Positions 10,336 through 23,078 of a stretch of DNA of 64,000 bases are shown here, one piece after another. The stretch covers positions 15,890,159-15,954,158 of the forward strand of contig OX465105.1 in NCBI GenBank assembly GCA_949987565.1, read 5' to 3'. This DNA is from Luidia sarsii (lineage: Eukaryota > Echinodermata > Asteroidea > Paxillosida > Luidiidae). The notes below the pieces were generated by a model. The model was not told where the DNA came from. It made no database searches and saw only the letters and a list, made by a program, of their open reading frames with translations. Numbering within the stretch: position 1 is the stretch's first letter; each line of letters opens with the position of its first letter. The position numbers and the translations under genes are program-made.

Positions 10336-12463
10336 ATTTTATATACTGCGAATCATATTCAACGAATTATTGGAAAGGTGATTATGTAAACACGTGTATT
10401 TTGCAGAATGAGTCCACTGATCATTAATTTTCGATATTCTAAAAATGTAGAATTTTACGATAAATGAAATTGTCTATAATTATTTGATTGTGCAATTTTG
10501 CATAAATTTTTTTTATATTCATACGACGTAATATAACAGCGCTTACTTCATGAAAGCAATAGGAAAACAATTTATATTATTTAAAAAATACGTTAATTAA
10601 TGAAATGGACGCCAAGAGAGAATTGCCAGGAAATAATAGTTTCTAAGTTTATTTGTACTGCATCACACGTAGAATACATAAGATGAAGTTACCTTCCAAG
10701 AAATATTATATTTCTAGGTGATAGTTGTATTCTTCGAGGTGTGGTTAAGTGGTTAAATTGAAACTAGGCAAAACTACAACAAATTACAATTATTGTCTGA
10801 GATTTGTGCTCTATTATTACACGAAATTAAAACATGTTGCAAATACCAGCGATTTTACCACACAACCTTGTGGGACAAGACATTGTATACCGTTCCCTCT
10901 TATATAATTTAGAACTAAGATACTACCGTATCGCAATCATTGAGGACTATTTTGCATTGATGATTTAAATGCAATAAATCAAACGAAGAATGTCAATCAA
11001 GTCTGCAATATGGAATCCTGTATACATAGGCTATTAAACAAAAGTCATTCATCACATTCCGATCAAAATTTCCACCTTCCTTAAAGGGGTCCATATATTT
11101 TCTTAAGACGAGACACATTAACGCGAGGAGTCGTTTTAGTTATACGAGGACCCCCTAGTCCAGATATGTTAACAAAAGTCATACATTACATGAATCTGAA
11201 AAATGCACATTACAAAATAGTTTCAATAACTATATACAGAATCACTTAGACTCGACCTAGCCAAGGCCTTACTTGTTTAGGCTGACGTTCTGGATCGGGA
11301 ATAAGCAATCAGCAACTTAATTCTAAATTAAAAAGGAAAATTTATCTTTTTGACATCAGAAATTCAATTTACATACATTAATTTATTTACATTGAATATA
11401 TTTACATTCATTGCTATACTGTGAACAATTGCATTGTGAAAATGTAAAATTCCTGGAAAGGATTAATTTGTCAATAATTATTTCAGTGCATAGGACGTAG
11501 CATGACAGCGCTTACTTCCTGAAAGACGAAAAAAAATCTTTGAAATGAAATATACATTTATTAATATGCTGGATTCTAAACAATGTAAACTTTCAAAATA
11601 AATAACGTTGCCTATAGCTATTAATGCAATATTGATTGATAATGAACTTTTTCGTAGAGCTTCATGAAATCATGGTCTCGTTAGCTTTTATTTATTATTT
11701 TACTTTATTTTGTCATTCTGTCAATTCCTTCATAATATCATAACCTCAGCATGTCTAGATATGTCAAAAACTAGACAGAGGTGTCTGAGTAATTAAAACT
11801 CATCTTATCAGTCCATTCAACAGCTCCTACCTGTGATTGATTTTTAGGTCACATCATGTTTTGTTTTTCAGAAATCGTGCAATTTTTATTTCAATAAATG
11901 ATAAACGAACCACAAAATCAATTCATAATTATCATACAGCGAACATTTAAAGCCTGTCATGAGTGTATAACGTTGCCGTAAAAACAAGGCAAAAATAAGT
12001 CACTTATGAATAAACTCATGCTGAAAATTTTGCCTCATGTGACCCCATGACGACATTTCAATGTCTAGTACAAGACAGTGGAAATACCGGCAGTTATGTA
12101 GTGTAGGGATCGTAATTGAATTATTCGAAATGAGGTTCACATACAACGCATTCATTCACCAACAAGAATGTGGCCTTGAATATATCACTAATGAAAACTC
12201 ATAGTGGTAATTGATATTGTTAAGCATGATAAATTGGTGAAGTAGCCCTGAATTCTCTTATAATGGCAACATTACGCATTCATCACACTTCAGGTTTCAA
12301 GTGTTTCAAGGTCTGGGAGGTTAATTGTGCCCTGGATTAACGGCAGAAGAATCCCTCTGAAAAATTGTGGTCATTAAGATTTTTGATTTCCGAGGAAAAG
12401 CCTGATATGTCATCTGTGTTTGTTAGCAGTAATGTGGTGTTTTGCAGTTATAGTAGTTTCTCA

Positions 12464-15400
12464 CTAAGGGTCAGTTGAATGTGATGATTGCTCGAAGCAG
12501 TAGAATCCCGGGCAGCAGAACGCCCGTGATTTTTCAGGTGGTCTCGGTGTATTGGCAACGACGCCATCGTGGCATTCTGTGGGTGTTGAGCTATAGTTAC
12601 CGCATCCGTCTTCGAATATAAGGGAGTCACGGTTGGGCAACGCGAAGTAGAGCCATGCGTAGATTGGCTGACGGTAGCCTCTCAGGTAGGCGTCCTCCAA
12701 CTCATCCAGAGTGCAGAGGTGAGCGGACAGTGCAGAGCAGTTACCTATCATGCCGTCACGGTCAGCCTTACTGAACGTCTCGTTGGTTATAATGGGATAG
12801 TTGGGATTCACACGTTGGGGGCAGTACAGATTAGGACAGCAGTAAACGCGACTCTCTGCATCGGGTCTGGGTGTAAATGGTACAATGCCCTCGTAGCATT
12901 CGTCACCTGTGTATGAACCGCAACCATCCTGAAGCAACTTCACATCATAATTTGGCATAGCAAAGTACGCCCACCCCAACCAATTGTAATGGCGGAAGCC
13001 TCTTAGGTATGCCGCTTTTACTTCTGGTAGGATACAGAGATGTGCTCCCAGTGCAGAACACGTGCGTCTCATTCCATCGCGGTCGTCCACTTTGTGGACA
13101 GTCGAAGCTACGAATGGATACTGCGGACTAATGAACGCCCCAAGGCAGCAGACTCCCAAAGAGGGCGCTTTTACCGGTAGGCCATGATAGGTTACCATGC
13201 TGCCACTCAAGACGACCTGGCTGTCAGGTACAGCGTACCACATGGAGACGTGTTGGGGCAGGGTTGCTATGTTCCCTGACTCCAGTTCCCACAGCTCACA
13301 CAGATGCCGGCCTTTCTGGCGACACTTACGAGAGGCGTTGACATGTGTTGAAGTGGGAGTCACTGTGACGTCAGAAGGCCCTTTAAAGGAAATTTGAAAA
13401 GGTTTTCTTAAGAACACTCATATGATTTATAACTATCAAAATGTATTGATACATTAACTTTCACAATGTATCTGCACGAATGATCTCAGGTTGTACTATT
13501 ATACCAACTGATGTAAGGATTTATCCTCGTATTATTTTTGCGTTTACCAGAGACGTCCGCCATGAAAGACGCACCTAACCCGAACGGATTTCAAAAGCAT
13601 GATCTATCCCGGGCGATCACCCATTAGCTTGTACAAGCAGAGAACATGGTCAAACCTTGGACCAGTCAATTTTTTTTTTTTTAATCCTCGTATTTAACGT
13701 ATCTCAGGAAGGCTGTTATGCAAGAGTATCCCTTGCTGGTGTAACTTACCCGACGGAAATTGTTCGGCTTCCTTGATCTTCATTTGACTTTCCCAACATT
13801 TCTGTTGAAAGGAAGGAAAATATTTCCTATTACATACATTTAGATCATGCGGAAATTGAGCCAAAGTATACGATCAAAGTAGTGTTTCAAAGTGAATTGA
13901 TTTGGATTTCGTCATTAAACAAATCATTGCTGTCCGAAATTCTGAACATAATCCTTAGGGAGGTGCTTAACAAACAAGTAAATTGCTATGTTTTAAATAA
14001 GACTTAAGGCTTTGCATGGTGGGTGAATCAATATAGGAAAGATTGCGGTGACACCATGTATCAGGTCTCTTAAAGGAAGAGGTTTGGTTCTGAGTTACTA
14101 CTCAGGTTCTTTTCAGAACCAAATCTACATCGGGTAAGCTTAAATAATGTTGGCGCAAAAACGGACATCGCAAATTTCCATTGGTAATTTGCGCACAATT
14201 TCGTGACGAAATATTTGCGCATAATTCTGCCACAAAAATGTAAGATTTGCCATTTATATGCTCAGATTTCTGTGACAACAAATTGCCTTTCACAAATTTC
14301 TTCGACATTTTTTTCCCTTAAAAAGCTAGAGTGCTTATCATGTGATGCCAACTGGTATGATGTTTTTCTCAGAATTGTAGGGGCCTAAGCCTAAGCCTAA
14401 GCCAATAAAAGCTACCGAAAAAAATAAAAAATCGAAAACATTGTCGCATGTATTTTGCGTTTTGCGATGTACTTTGTGCGCCACCATATTTGATGTAAAT
14501 TCCACTGTCTGCTCTGTACCTTTCCGACAGCACCAAGCACCAAAGATTCCAAAGAGTGGAACAATTTCTCCGAAATGTCCAATTTGCTCTGCCTTCAGGC
14601 TCTCTATGATAATGAGCACTCGGTGTATAATTATTGCATACATTTGTCTATTTTGCGATCTGTTTGTTCACCGGTCCCCCAGTTTTGAACCTTCTTTTGT
14701 TTTCTTGCAATAGTGGTAATATAAAATCCTGCAACTGGCATGGACCAACATGTCTGCGGATAATAATGTCTATTGTTTGGGTGCTTTTAGTTGAAGGGAC
14801 GGGCAAAGGAAAATCGATGACTTCTTGTTAATAACAAGGCGGAGATGCCATGATTAAAACCACCGATGCCAACGTGGCAATTAAGCAGCAAGACTGTGAC
14901 CTTCTATAACTATGCTGTTGTCGCTTTGATAAGGCCTATAGTGTGGCGCTGGCGCTGCGCCTTGATTGGAATCAAGAAACAGCCGCATAATTATCAAAGT
15001 CTTGCAACGATAAACTGCATGCATGGAAGCTCGATTTTGTTGATGTGTGTGTCGCATGCGTTGTATCACACATCGCTCCCCTCACTCCAAGCACTAAGCA
15101 AGTGTGTTTTTTTAGCAGAAGATTTTTTTAACAGCCTTTCAAATCATAACTTATTATTGTGATGCGATTATTCGATTGACATGAGGGAGGGATTGATAAA
15201 TAGCTAGGGGTTAACATTGTGCAGCAGGCGTCTTGTGACACAATAGGGTAGTTTCATCGGAGGTTACTTTAGCTCGATTGCATTCTTTCTTTTGGCAAGG
15301 ACTAAAGGGAGTTTTAGTTTCAAATTCCAATACCTACCAGCCACCACCATACTTAATGTTACCACTAATACAAAGTGGATTCTATACTCATATACCGGTG

Positions 15401-15982
15401 TTACATGGGAATAATTACTTCATAGTGACAGAACATTTTGGTCACATAATGAATTTGTGGATTGTTTTTAGCTGATAATTGCCTCACTTCTTTGGTACAA
15501 ATATGATGACGTACATATTACTATATGGTACACCTTAACCATTTAGGTGTCACCCGGTTTTCATTCAATTGCTTTTAGTGTGGAGTTCTTTTAAAATAGG
15601 CCTGATGCAAATGGCTTACCTGCTGTTTTCTGGAGGTGTAGACCCAGCCAGGTTTTCCTGTCAATTCACCGAAGTCTCCATCGTTGCACAGACTGTTGAG
15701 TTGACACTGGTTGCCATCCCTTGCAGCGTACATGAAGTTAGTCGAGTTGCACCTTGGCTGAGCCTCGCAGGCGTCTATGCACATCTTATGGGTTTTGGTG
15801 ACGGTTGTGTTATATACATGACCATTCAAAACAAAATCAACGATAGTGCAAAATTCTTGTACCATCTTACTGCATGGATCTGGGGCTGAAATACCTCCCA
15901 GCATGCTCGCACTTGCCAGGGTTTGAGCTAAAATGATGATTATCGGGAAGGATAACCACCACTGCAAAGGCTTACAACGCAT
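12464..15982 (-). CDS. Secreted PAN/apple + three Cys-rich modules, array gene C
   Basis: Exons: 15,620-15,982, 13,750-13,801 and 12,464-13,380 (minus strand), phases 0 and 1, giving 443 residues. Exon 1 encodes the signal peptide and PAN/apple region and ends with an extra CAG (RKQQ) compared with A and B. Exon 2 reads KCWESQMKIK..., with the conserved Lys-Cys after the junction. Exon 3 has the same three modules as gene B and reads through to a longer C-terminus (CCPGFYCFEQSSHSTDP). The upstream region is unusual: it contains a 23-bp remnant of an E/F-type first exon (16,243-16,265). The tail half of intron 1 and the 5' flank are near-identical to gene D, pointing to a recent duplication of about 7.1 kb period. 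Confidence 0.8.
14031..14128. repeat. Broken foldback element in intron 1 of gene C
   Basis: It begins like the intact foldback at 20,451-20,599 (CAATATAGGAAAG...GGTGACACCATG), but the second arm stops at GAACCAAATCTAC, so most of the inverted partner is missing. The break coincides with the point where C stops resembling B and D and the C/D duplication begins (about 14,190). Confidence 0.55.
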
Positions 15983-18890
15983 ATTTATTGGATAGACGTT
16001 GGTTTGACGTTGTGTGAGCGCTCCTATGAGTTCAGTGTAAATGACAAATCTGTTGCGATGCGTAGCGCTCTGATAGCCAAGGCGAGGCATTCCTATGGTG
16101 GTATGTCAGGTTTCTCCTCCAATCACTGCGCTCCATGTGCCCTTCCCTCGAGCATGCGCAGTTCAGTTCGATTTCACAGGTGACGTTCCCTTGTGGTGCG
16201 TGGAAGGTTTCTCCTCCACGTATTTCATTCATCTACCTCGAGCACTGAAATGATTGGCAATTCATATTGTTGCAATACGCGTCGGTTTGACGTTGTATGG
16301 ACGCTCCTGTGAGTTGAGAGTAAATGCCGGGTCAGTTGCGATGCGTAGCGCACTGATAGTCAAGGCGAGGCCGCTCCCTTGTGGTACGTGGTAGGATTCT
16401 CGTCCAATCATTGCGGTCCACGAGCACTAGCCTGAGTGTGCGAAGCTGCCTACGACTTTACCACGACGTAACGTCCATAGGCTCAATAGGCTCGTGTATG
16501 ACGAGAGGACTTTTTTATCTTGTCAGAGACAGACACTAACCGGAGCAGTGAGGGGTTGCCACGACAGAGGATTGATGTGTTGCCTTTCTGCCTTCTGAAT
16601 ACACATTGTCTTGATGTAAAGAGATGGCCCTAATTAGGCGGGTATGGCGACCTTGTCAAACCTTTTCCTGCGTTGTCTGTACGTGAATGAATGAATCTTA
16701 TAAACGCACCTTTTCCATCAATGGATTATATCTCAATGCACTGACACTAATTTTAGGTTATCAGTGCACAGTGTAGCGTACATTGATAGATAAAACAAGA
16801 AACTAGGTAACCTGGGCTCTGTAGCTCTGCTGCACACATAATGCATGTGTTGAAACCCGCTTTGTTCGCCTATTGAAAGATTAATCGTAGTGATGGTTTT
16901 AAATTACTGGTTTTAAATTTCGTCGAGGTTTAAGATTTTTCCTGTTCGTGGTCCTGAAGAAATTGACAAAAAAACAGACTCAAAATAGGATTTCCAGGAG
17001 CTTAGCTTCTGATTTTCCTTTTTATTTCTACCGCATATCACGTACAATACAATACACATAATTATACCAAAAATACATTATCTATTTATCGCCGATATCT
17101 ATTTTTATAGGTGTGCATTAGTATATAGCGTAAGTAAAACTAGAAAAAAGCTATTAACTGTCATATTTGCGCTCTGAAATGGAATTAAAATAATCATGTT
17201 GCATTTGCGAGCGATCTAACAATCAAACCTTTTTGAACAAAACGATGTACATCGTTCCCTCTCTAGATCTAAATTAAAATATTACCAATGAACAGTCATT
17301 TCGGACTGTTACGAGTTAATTGAAAAAAGTATACCAACGAAGTCTTCTATATGGAATTATGTATACATAGGCCATTTAACAAAAGCCATATACATCACAT
17401 GAATTTAAAAATTGAACAGTACATTGAACAGAGCTTAAAGGATTATATACAGAATCGCCAGATCACAGTAAAATGAACAATCTACTGGGCGTATTTCCTC
17501 GAATTCCCGACCAAAATATCCATGTCACATGTGCACGAGACCCATTAAAACGAGAAGTCAGTTTATATGTGCGTTACATTTCCCTAAATATAACAAGCAT
17601 TTCGTCAAAGAAAGGTGAAAGGTTTTTATACTCGCTTTCCGTAAAGTCCCGGATTTGCTGTTTACAAACTCGCAAATCAGAATGATTATGAAAGCTTGGT
17701 CCAACTCCAACAAAAGTTTAGGCTCAGCCTAGCCCAGGCCTCACATGAGTTTTCTTTGTTGGTTTGGCAAACGTTCTGGATCAGCAATCATATTCAAAAT
17801 TTGGAATTATTATAAGTGACTTATGAATTCAAGTTAGCAAATTTTAAAAATTAACATAACATTGAAATACGCGTAAAGTAACGATCGTCTAAGGCCTATA
17901 CTACATTGTGCCATTTGCTTACAATTATATTAACCCAAATGGCATATAATGACAGTGCAAATTTTATAAAGGGCAAAAGGAAAATTGAATTTGCCAAAGA
18001 AGTACATTAATAAATGTGCTATATTCTGAAAAATGTAAAATTCGAAAATAAATTAAATTGCCCAAACAATTTTTAGTGCGAATTATTAAGTCCATATGTA
18101 CTATATAACAGTGCTTACTTCGTGAAAGTTAAAAAGAAAACAACTCTTTTTACATACAGAGTACATCCATATGTGTGCTTGATTTTAAAGAAATTTAAAC
18201 ATTCAAAATGATTAAAATTACCTGCGATTATCAATGCAATATTAACTAATAATATTATCAATGTTTTCATGAAGCTTCAGGAGATCCACTGGTCTCTTGC
18301 AATGATATTTAATTTTGGTTTAGAAGATGTTTTCATTCGGTCAATTTATCTAATAATCTCAATATGTCTAGATATGTGGAAAACTAGACACACGTGTCTG
18401 AGTAATTTCAAGTCATACTTTATCAGTGGGCAGATTCACGATGTAATTGATTTTTAATTTGCATCTCAGAATATGGTTTGTTATTCAGACAATTGGCAAT
18501 TTATATTTTATGATGTCAACGTATAAACCATGTCGTGAATGTTTAACGTTGCTGTAAAAGAATCACGGTGAAAACATAAAGCCTTTATGAATGAATTCCT
18601 GCTAAAGGTTGGCCTCATGAAGAGGACATGTGACCCGAAGAGGACATTTGAATGTCCAATAAAAGGCAGAAGAAATAAAAAAAAAAGTGATTTAGTGGAG
18701 GGATCTTAATTCAATTATTGGCATTCGGGTCCACATACAGCGCAGTATTTAATGAATTGAATTTACGAGGAAAAGCCTGATATGACATTATTATTCTGTG
18801 TTTTATTAGCGGTAGGCCTAATGTGTTTAGCAGTTATTGTAGTTTCTCATTGAAGGTCAGTTGAATGTGATGATTGCTCGAAGCAGTAGA
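14190..18890. repeat. Segmental duplication, left copy (pairs with 21,285-25,955)
   Basis: The stretch from mid intron 1 of gene C through its exon 1, 5' flank and intergenic region reappears at an offset of about 7096 bp (exon 1 ATG 15,982 versus 23,078) with only scattered differences, including non-coding sequence. It covers the AAAAAGCTAGAGTGCTTATC segment, the diverged 585-family half-unit and all downstream-conserved blocks. Confidence 0.8.
15983..16265 (-). promoter_or_regulatory. Hybrid 5' flank of array gene C
   Basis: It starts like the A/B flank, with the inverted CCAAT near 16,120 and one CTCGAGCATGCGCAG box (16,147-16,161). The second flank unit lacks about 20 bp (tgatagccaaggcgaggccg) present in gene D. 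At 16,243-16,265 it switches into the first 23 bp of an E/F-type exon 1 (start codon to the codons for NCQSFQ) and its flank. Regulatory function is inferred. Confidence 0.4.
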
Positions 18891-18891
18891 A
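16266..18891. other. Intergenic DNA between array genes D and C
   Basis: No gene is seen. The first 250 bp resemble the flank of gene E. The rest holds the recurrent blocks seen after each array gene, including 17,350-17,690 and the near-palindrome at about 18,366-18,410 (AGACACACGTGTCT, containing a CACGTG E-box). A short open frame at 17,473-17,685 recurs in other units as DNA but with changing frame ends, so I do not call it a gene. Confidence 0.5.
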
Positions 18892-21800
18892 TTACAGGCA
18901 GCAGAACGCCCGTGATTGTTCAGGGGGTCTCGGTGTATTGGCAACGGCGCCATCGTGACATTCTGTGGGTTTTGAGCTAAAGGTACCGCATCCGTCTTCG
19001 AATATAAGGGCGTCACGGTTGGGCAACGCGAAGTAGAGCCAGGCGTAGATTGGCTGACGGTAGCCTCTCAGGTAGGCGTCCTTCAACTCATCCAGAGTGC
19101 AGAGATGAGCGGACAGTACAAAGCAGCGACTTATCATGCCGTCACGGTCAGCCTTACTGAACGTCTCGTTGGTTATAATGGGATAGTTGGGATTCACGCG
19201 TTGGGGGCAGTACAGATTAGGACAGCAGTAGACGCGACTCTCTGCATCGGGTCTGGGTGTAAATGGTACAATGTCCTCGTAGCATTCGTCACCTGTGTAT
19301 GAACCGCAACCATCCTGAAGCAACTTCACATCATAATTTGGCATAGCAAAGTACGCCCACCCAAACCAATAGTAATGGCGGAAGCCTCTTAGGTATGCCG
19401 CTTTTACCTCTGGTAGGGTACAGAGATGTGCTCCCAGTGCAGAACACGTGCGTCTCATTCCATCGCGGTCGTCCACTTTGTGGACAGTCGAAGCTACGAA
19501 TGGATACTGCGGACTAACGAACGCCCCAAGGCAGCAGACTCCCAAAGAGGGCGCTGTTACGGGTAGGCCATGATATGTTACCACGCTGCCACTCAAGACG
19601 ACCTGGCTGTCAGGTACAGCGTACCACATGGAGACGTGTTGGGGCAGGGTTGCTATGTTCCCTGACTCCAGTTCCCACAGCTCACACAGATGCTGGCCTT
19701 TCTGGCGACACTCGCGAGAGGCGTTGACATGTGTTGAATAGGGAGTCACTGTGACGTCAGAAGGCCCTGTAAAGGAAATTTCATAAGGTTTTCTTAAGAA
19801 AACTCATATGATTTATAACTATCAAAATGTATTGATACATTAACTTTCACAACGTATCTGCACAAATGATCTCAGGTTGTACTATTATACCAACTGATGT
19901 AAGGATTTACCCTCGTATTATTTTTGCGTTTACCAGAGACGTCCGCCATGAAAGACGCACCTAGCCCGAACGTATTTCAAAAGCATGATCTATCCCGGGC
20001 GATCACCCATTAGCTTGTACAAGGCAAAGGTCTATTAACAGACGAATGTTGTCGTGTCATAAAGCAGAGAAGATGGTCAAACCTTGGACCAGTCAAATTT
20101 CATTTTTTTTTAATCCTCGTATTTTACGTATCTCAGGAAGGCTGTTATGCGAGAGTATCCCTTGCTGGTGTAACTTACCCGACGGAAATTGTTCGGCTTC
20201 CTTGAACTTCAGTTGACTTTCCCAACATTTCTGTTAAAAGGAAGGAAAACATTTCCTATTAGGCCTACATTTAGATCATATATAGAAGTATATAATCAAA
20301 GTAGTGTTTCAAAGTAAATTGATTTGAATTTCGTCATTAAACAAATCATTTCTGTCCGAAATTCCGAACATAATCCTTAGGGAGGTGCTTAATAAACAAG
20401 TAAATTGTTATGTTTTAAATATGACTTAAGGCTTTGCATGGTGGGTGAATCAATATAGGAAGGTTTGCGGTGACACCATGTATCAGGTCTCTTAAAGGAA
20501 GAGGTTTGGTTCTGAGTTACCATTCAGGTTCTTTTCAGAACCAAACCTCTTCCTTTAAGAGACCTTATACATGGTGTCACCGCAAACCTTCCTATATTGT
20601 TATGTTTTGTTCAGCGGAAAGTCCATTTTAGTTCATCAATACTTTATATGATTCTTGTAAAAGCGGTTCCAATTAATTTCACGTGATTGCTGTTCGTTCG
20701 GGCTGTTTGGTGTCAGGAATTCGATGCAATGGTGTCAATGTGCAGGCTTAGTATACTGAGTCATGTTTGGTACAGAAAACCAGAGGGGTTGGGTTCCAGT
20801 CCTTGTCAAAGATTTCTTTGCCATTTTTCAATCAAAATTGTTCAAAAATTGCCAGTTACGTTCTCCTTTTTGTCTGACTTGAAATGTCATTTCATGAAAA
20901 AAGAGGGTCACCACGATCTTTGACACGTTTGCTTAACCTTTGATCCAATCTTTAACAAAGTATGATTTATAAGTAAAACAACACTGTTATTGTTCCTTTC
21001 CTCTACATAAATCAGCTGAAATATTCATTTCTAGACAATTTAGGATTGATGGATTTACGGCCAATGCAATCACTATACTTGGGTCTCGTGTCAAAAAGAT
21101 CATCGGTTGAGTGCCGGTTGAATTCATCCGACCAATGAAATTTCCCTCGGTAAAAAGCCGGTGGTACTGGACTATGGGGTGACAAATTCACGATGGCTAT
21201 CTGGTGGAAACGACATCGGACGGGACAAATCATCTGATACCCAACCGATGATCTTTTTGACGAGGCCTTGGTCGGATAAAAAATTTGCGCACAATTTCGT
21301 GACGAAATTTGTCATTTGTAAATACTTGCGCATAATTCTGCCACAAAATTGTAAGATTTGCCATTTATATGCTCAGATTTCTGTGACAACAAATTGCCTT
21401 TCACAAATTTCTTCGCCATTTTTTTCCCTCAAAAAGCTAGAGTGCTTATCATGTGATGCCAACTGGTGTGATGTTTTTCTCAGAATTGTAGGGGCCTAAG
21501 CCAATAAAAGCTACCGAAAAAAAAAAAATCGAAAACATTGTCGCATGTATTTTGCGTTTTGCGATGTACTTTGTGCGCCACCATATTTGATGTAAATGCC
21601 ACTGTCTGCTCTGTACCTTTCCGACAGCACCAAGCACCAAAGATTCCAAAGAGTGGAACAATTTCTCCGAAATGTCCAATTTGCTCTGCCTTTAGGCTCT
21701 CTATGATAATGAGCACTCGGTGTATAATTATTGCATACATTTGTCTATTTTGCGATCTGTTTGTTCACTGGTCCCCCTGTTTTAAACCTTCCCTTATTTT

Positions 21801-23078
21801 CTTGCAATAGTGGTAATATTAAATCCCGCAACTGGCATGGACCAACATGTCTGCGGATAATAATGTCTATTGTTTGGGTGCTTTTAGTTGAAGGGACGGG
21901 CAAAGGAAAATCGATGACTTCTTGTTAATAACAAGGCGGAGATGCCATGATTGAAACCACCGATGCCAACGTGGCAATTAAGCAGCAAGACTGTGACCTT
22001 CTATAACTATGGCGTTGTCATTTTGATTAGGCCTATAGTGTGGCGCTGGCGCTGCGCCTTGATTGGAATCAAGAAACAGCCGCATAATTATCAAAGTCGT
22101 GCAACGATAAACTGCATGCATGGAAGCTCGATTTTGTTGATGTGTGTGTCGCATGCGTTGTATCACACATCGCTCCCCTCACTCCAAGCACTAAGCAAGT
22201 GTGTTTTTTTAGCAGAAGATTTTTTTAACAGCCTTTCAAATCATAACTTATTATTGTGACGCGATTATTCGATTGACATGAGGGAGGGATTGATAAATAG
22301 CTAGGGGTTAACATTGTGCAGCAGGCGTCTTGTGACACAATAGGGTAGTTTCATCGGAGGTTACTTTAGCTCGATTGCATTCTTTCTTTTGGCAAGGACT
22401 AAAGGGAGTTTTAGTTTCAAATTCCAATACCTACCAGCCACCACCATACTTAATGTTACCACTAATACAAAGTGGATTCTATACTCATATACCGGTGTTA
22501 CATGGGAATAATTACTTCATAGTGACAGAACATTTTGGTCACATAATGAATTTGTGGATTGTTTTTAGCTGATAATTGCCTCACTTCTTTGGTACAAATA
22601 TGATGACGTACATATTACTATATGGTACACCTTAACCATTAGGTGTCACCCGGTTTTCATTCAATTGCTGTTAGTGTGGAGTTCTTTTAAAATAGGCCTG
22701 ATGCAAATGGCTTACCTGCTGTTTTCTGGAGGTGTAGACCCAGCCAGGTTTTCCGGTCAATTCACCGAAGTCTCCATCGTTGCACAGACTGTTGAGTTGA
22801 CACTGGTTGCCATCCCTTGCAGCGTACATGAAGTTAGTCGAGTTGCACATTGGCTGAGCCTCGCAGGCGTCTATGCACATCTTATGGGTTTTGGTGACGG
22901 TTGTGTTATATACATGACCATTCAAAACAAAATCAACGATAGTGCAAAATTCTTGTACCATCTTACTGCATGGATCTGGGGCTGAAATACCTCCCAGCAT
23001 GCTCGCACTTGCCAGGGTTTGAGCTAAAATGATGATTATCGGGAAGGATAACCACCACTGCAAAGGCTTACAACGCAT
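18892..23078 (-). CDS. Secreted PAN/apple + three Cys-rich modules, array gene D
   Basis: Exons: 22,716-23,078, 20,179-20,230 and 18,892-19,766 (minus strand), phases 0 and 1, giving 429 residues. The exon 3 acceptor (CTTTACAG) is the best of the five. The signal peptide and PAN/apple exon are almost identical to gene C. Exon 3 resembles B and C and, like B, stops early at CCL through CTG-TAA, followed by a still open frame of 13 codons. Module 3 has MISRCFVLSAHLC where the others have MIGNCSALSAHLC. An upstream ATG in the flank is closed off by an in-frame stop, supporting the ATG at 23,078. Intron 1 carries a foldback insertion, a SINE and a TIR element. Confidence 0.8.
20404..20608. mobile_element. 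Foldback insertion with 13-bp target duplication
   Basis: The 13-mer ATTGTTATGTTTT occurs at 20,404-20,416 and 20,596-20,608, while gene B has it once at the paralogous site (near 6375-6390). The inserted DNA consists of a short leader (20,417-20,450) and a long inverted repeat at 20,451-20,599 with arms of about 60 bp, outer ends CAATATAGGAAGG / CCTTCCTATATTG and a GTTACCATTCAGG-type loop. No coding capacity, so non-autonomous. Confidence 0.75.
20752..20885 (+). repeat. Partial tRNA-derived SINE in intron 1 of gene D
   Basis: Paralogue of the copy at 6543-6665, from the tRNA-like head remnant (ACCAGAGGGGTTGGGTTCCA) to the CCAGTTACG...TTTTTGTCTGAC tail. Confidence 0.6.
21083..21264. mobile_element. 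Short TIR element (MITE-like) in intron 1 of gene D
   Basis: The ends are inverted copies: CTCGTGTCAAAAAGATCATC at the left and its complement (GATGATCTTTTTGACGAGG) at the right, continuing inward as GGTTGAGTGCC / CCCAACCGATG. The interior of about 120 bp is non-coding. Gene B (6885-6915) retains only the left end. Superfamily not determined. Confidence 0.6.

Larger units (their letters stand above)
9311..12463. other. Intergenic DNA between array genes C and B
   Basis: No gene is seen. It is paralogous to 1791-4719, including the tRNA-like remnant (9525-9600), the block at 11,010-11,230 and the conserved near-palindrome at about 11,750-11,800. The main difference is the extra repeat at 10,075-10,335. 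Confidence 0.5.

Noticed and set aside
15569..15889. Conserved plus-strand open frame overlapping exon 1 in every array copy
   Set aside because: It recurs because the underlying exon is duplicated. The minus-strand frame has the signal peptide, cysteine pattern and splice sites; the plus-strand frame has no feature of its own.
17473..17685. Small gene repeated in each intergenic region (also 24,587, 33,254)
   Set aside because: Start and end of the frame shift between copies, the A/B units do not keep it, and its composition is that of AT-rich intergenic DNA.
21012..21233. Host gene fragment around RCRFHQIAIV
   Set aside because: The frame lies across the TIR element and its flank and has no counterpart in the other units; treated as mobile-element DNA.
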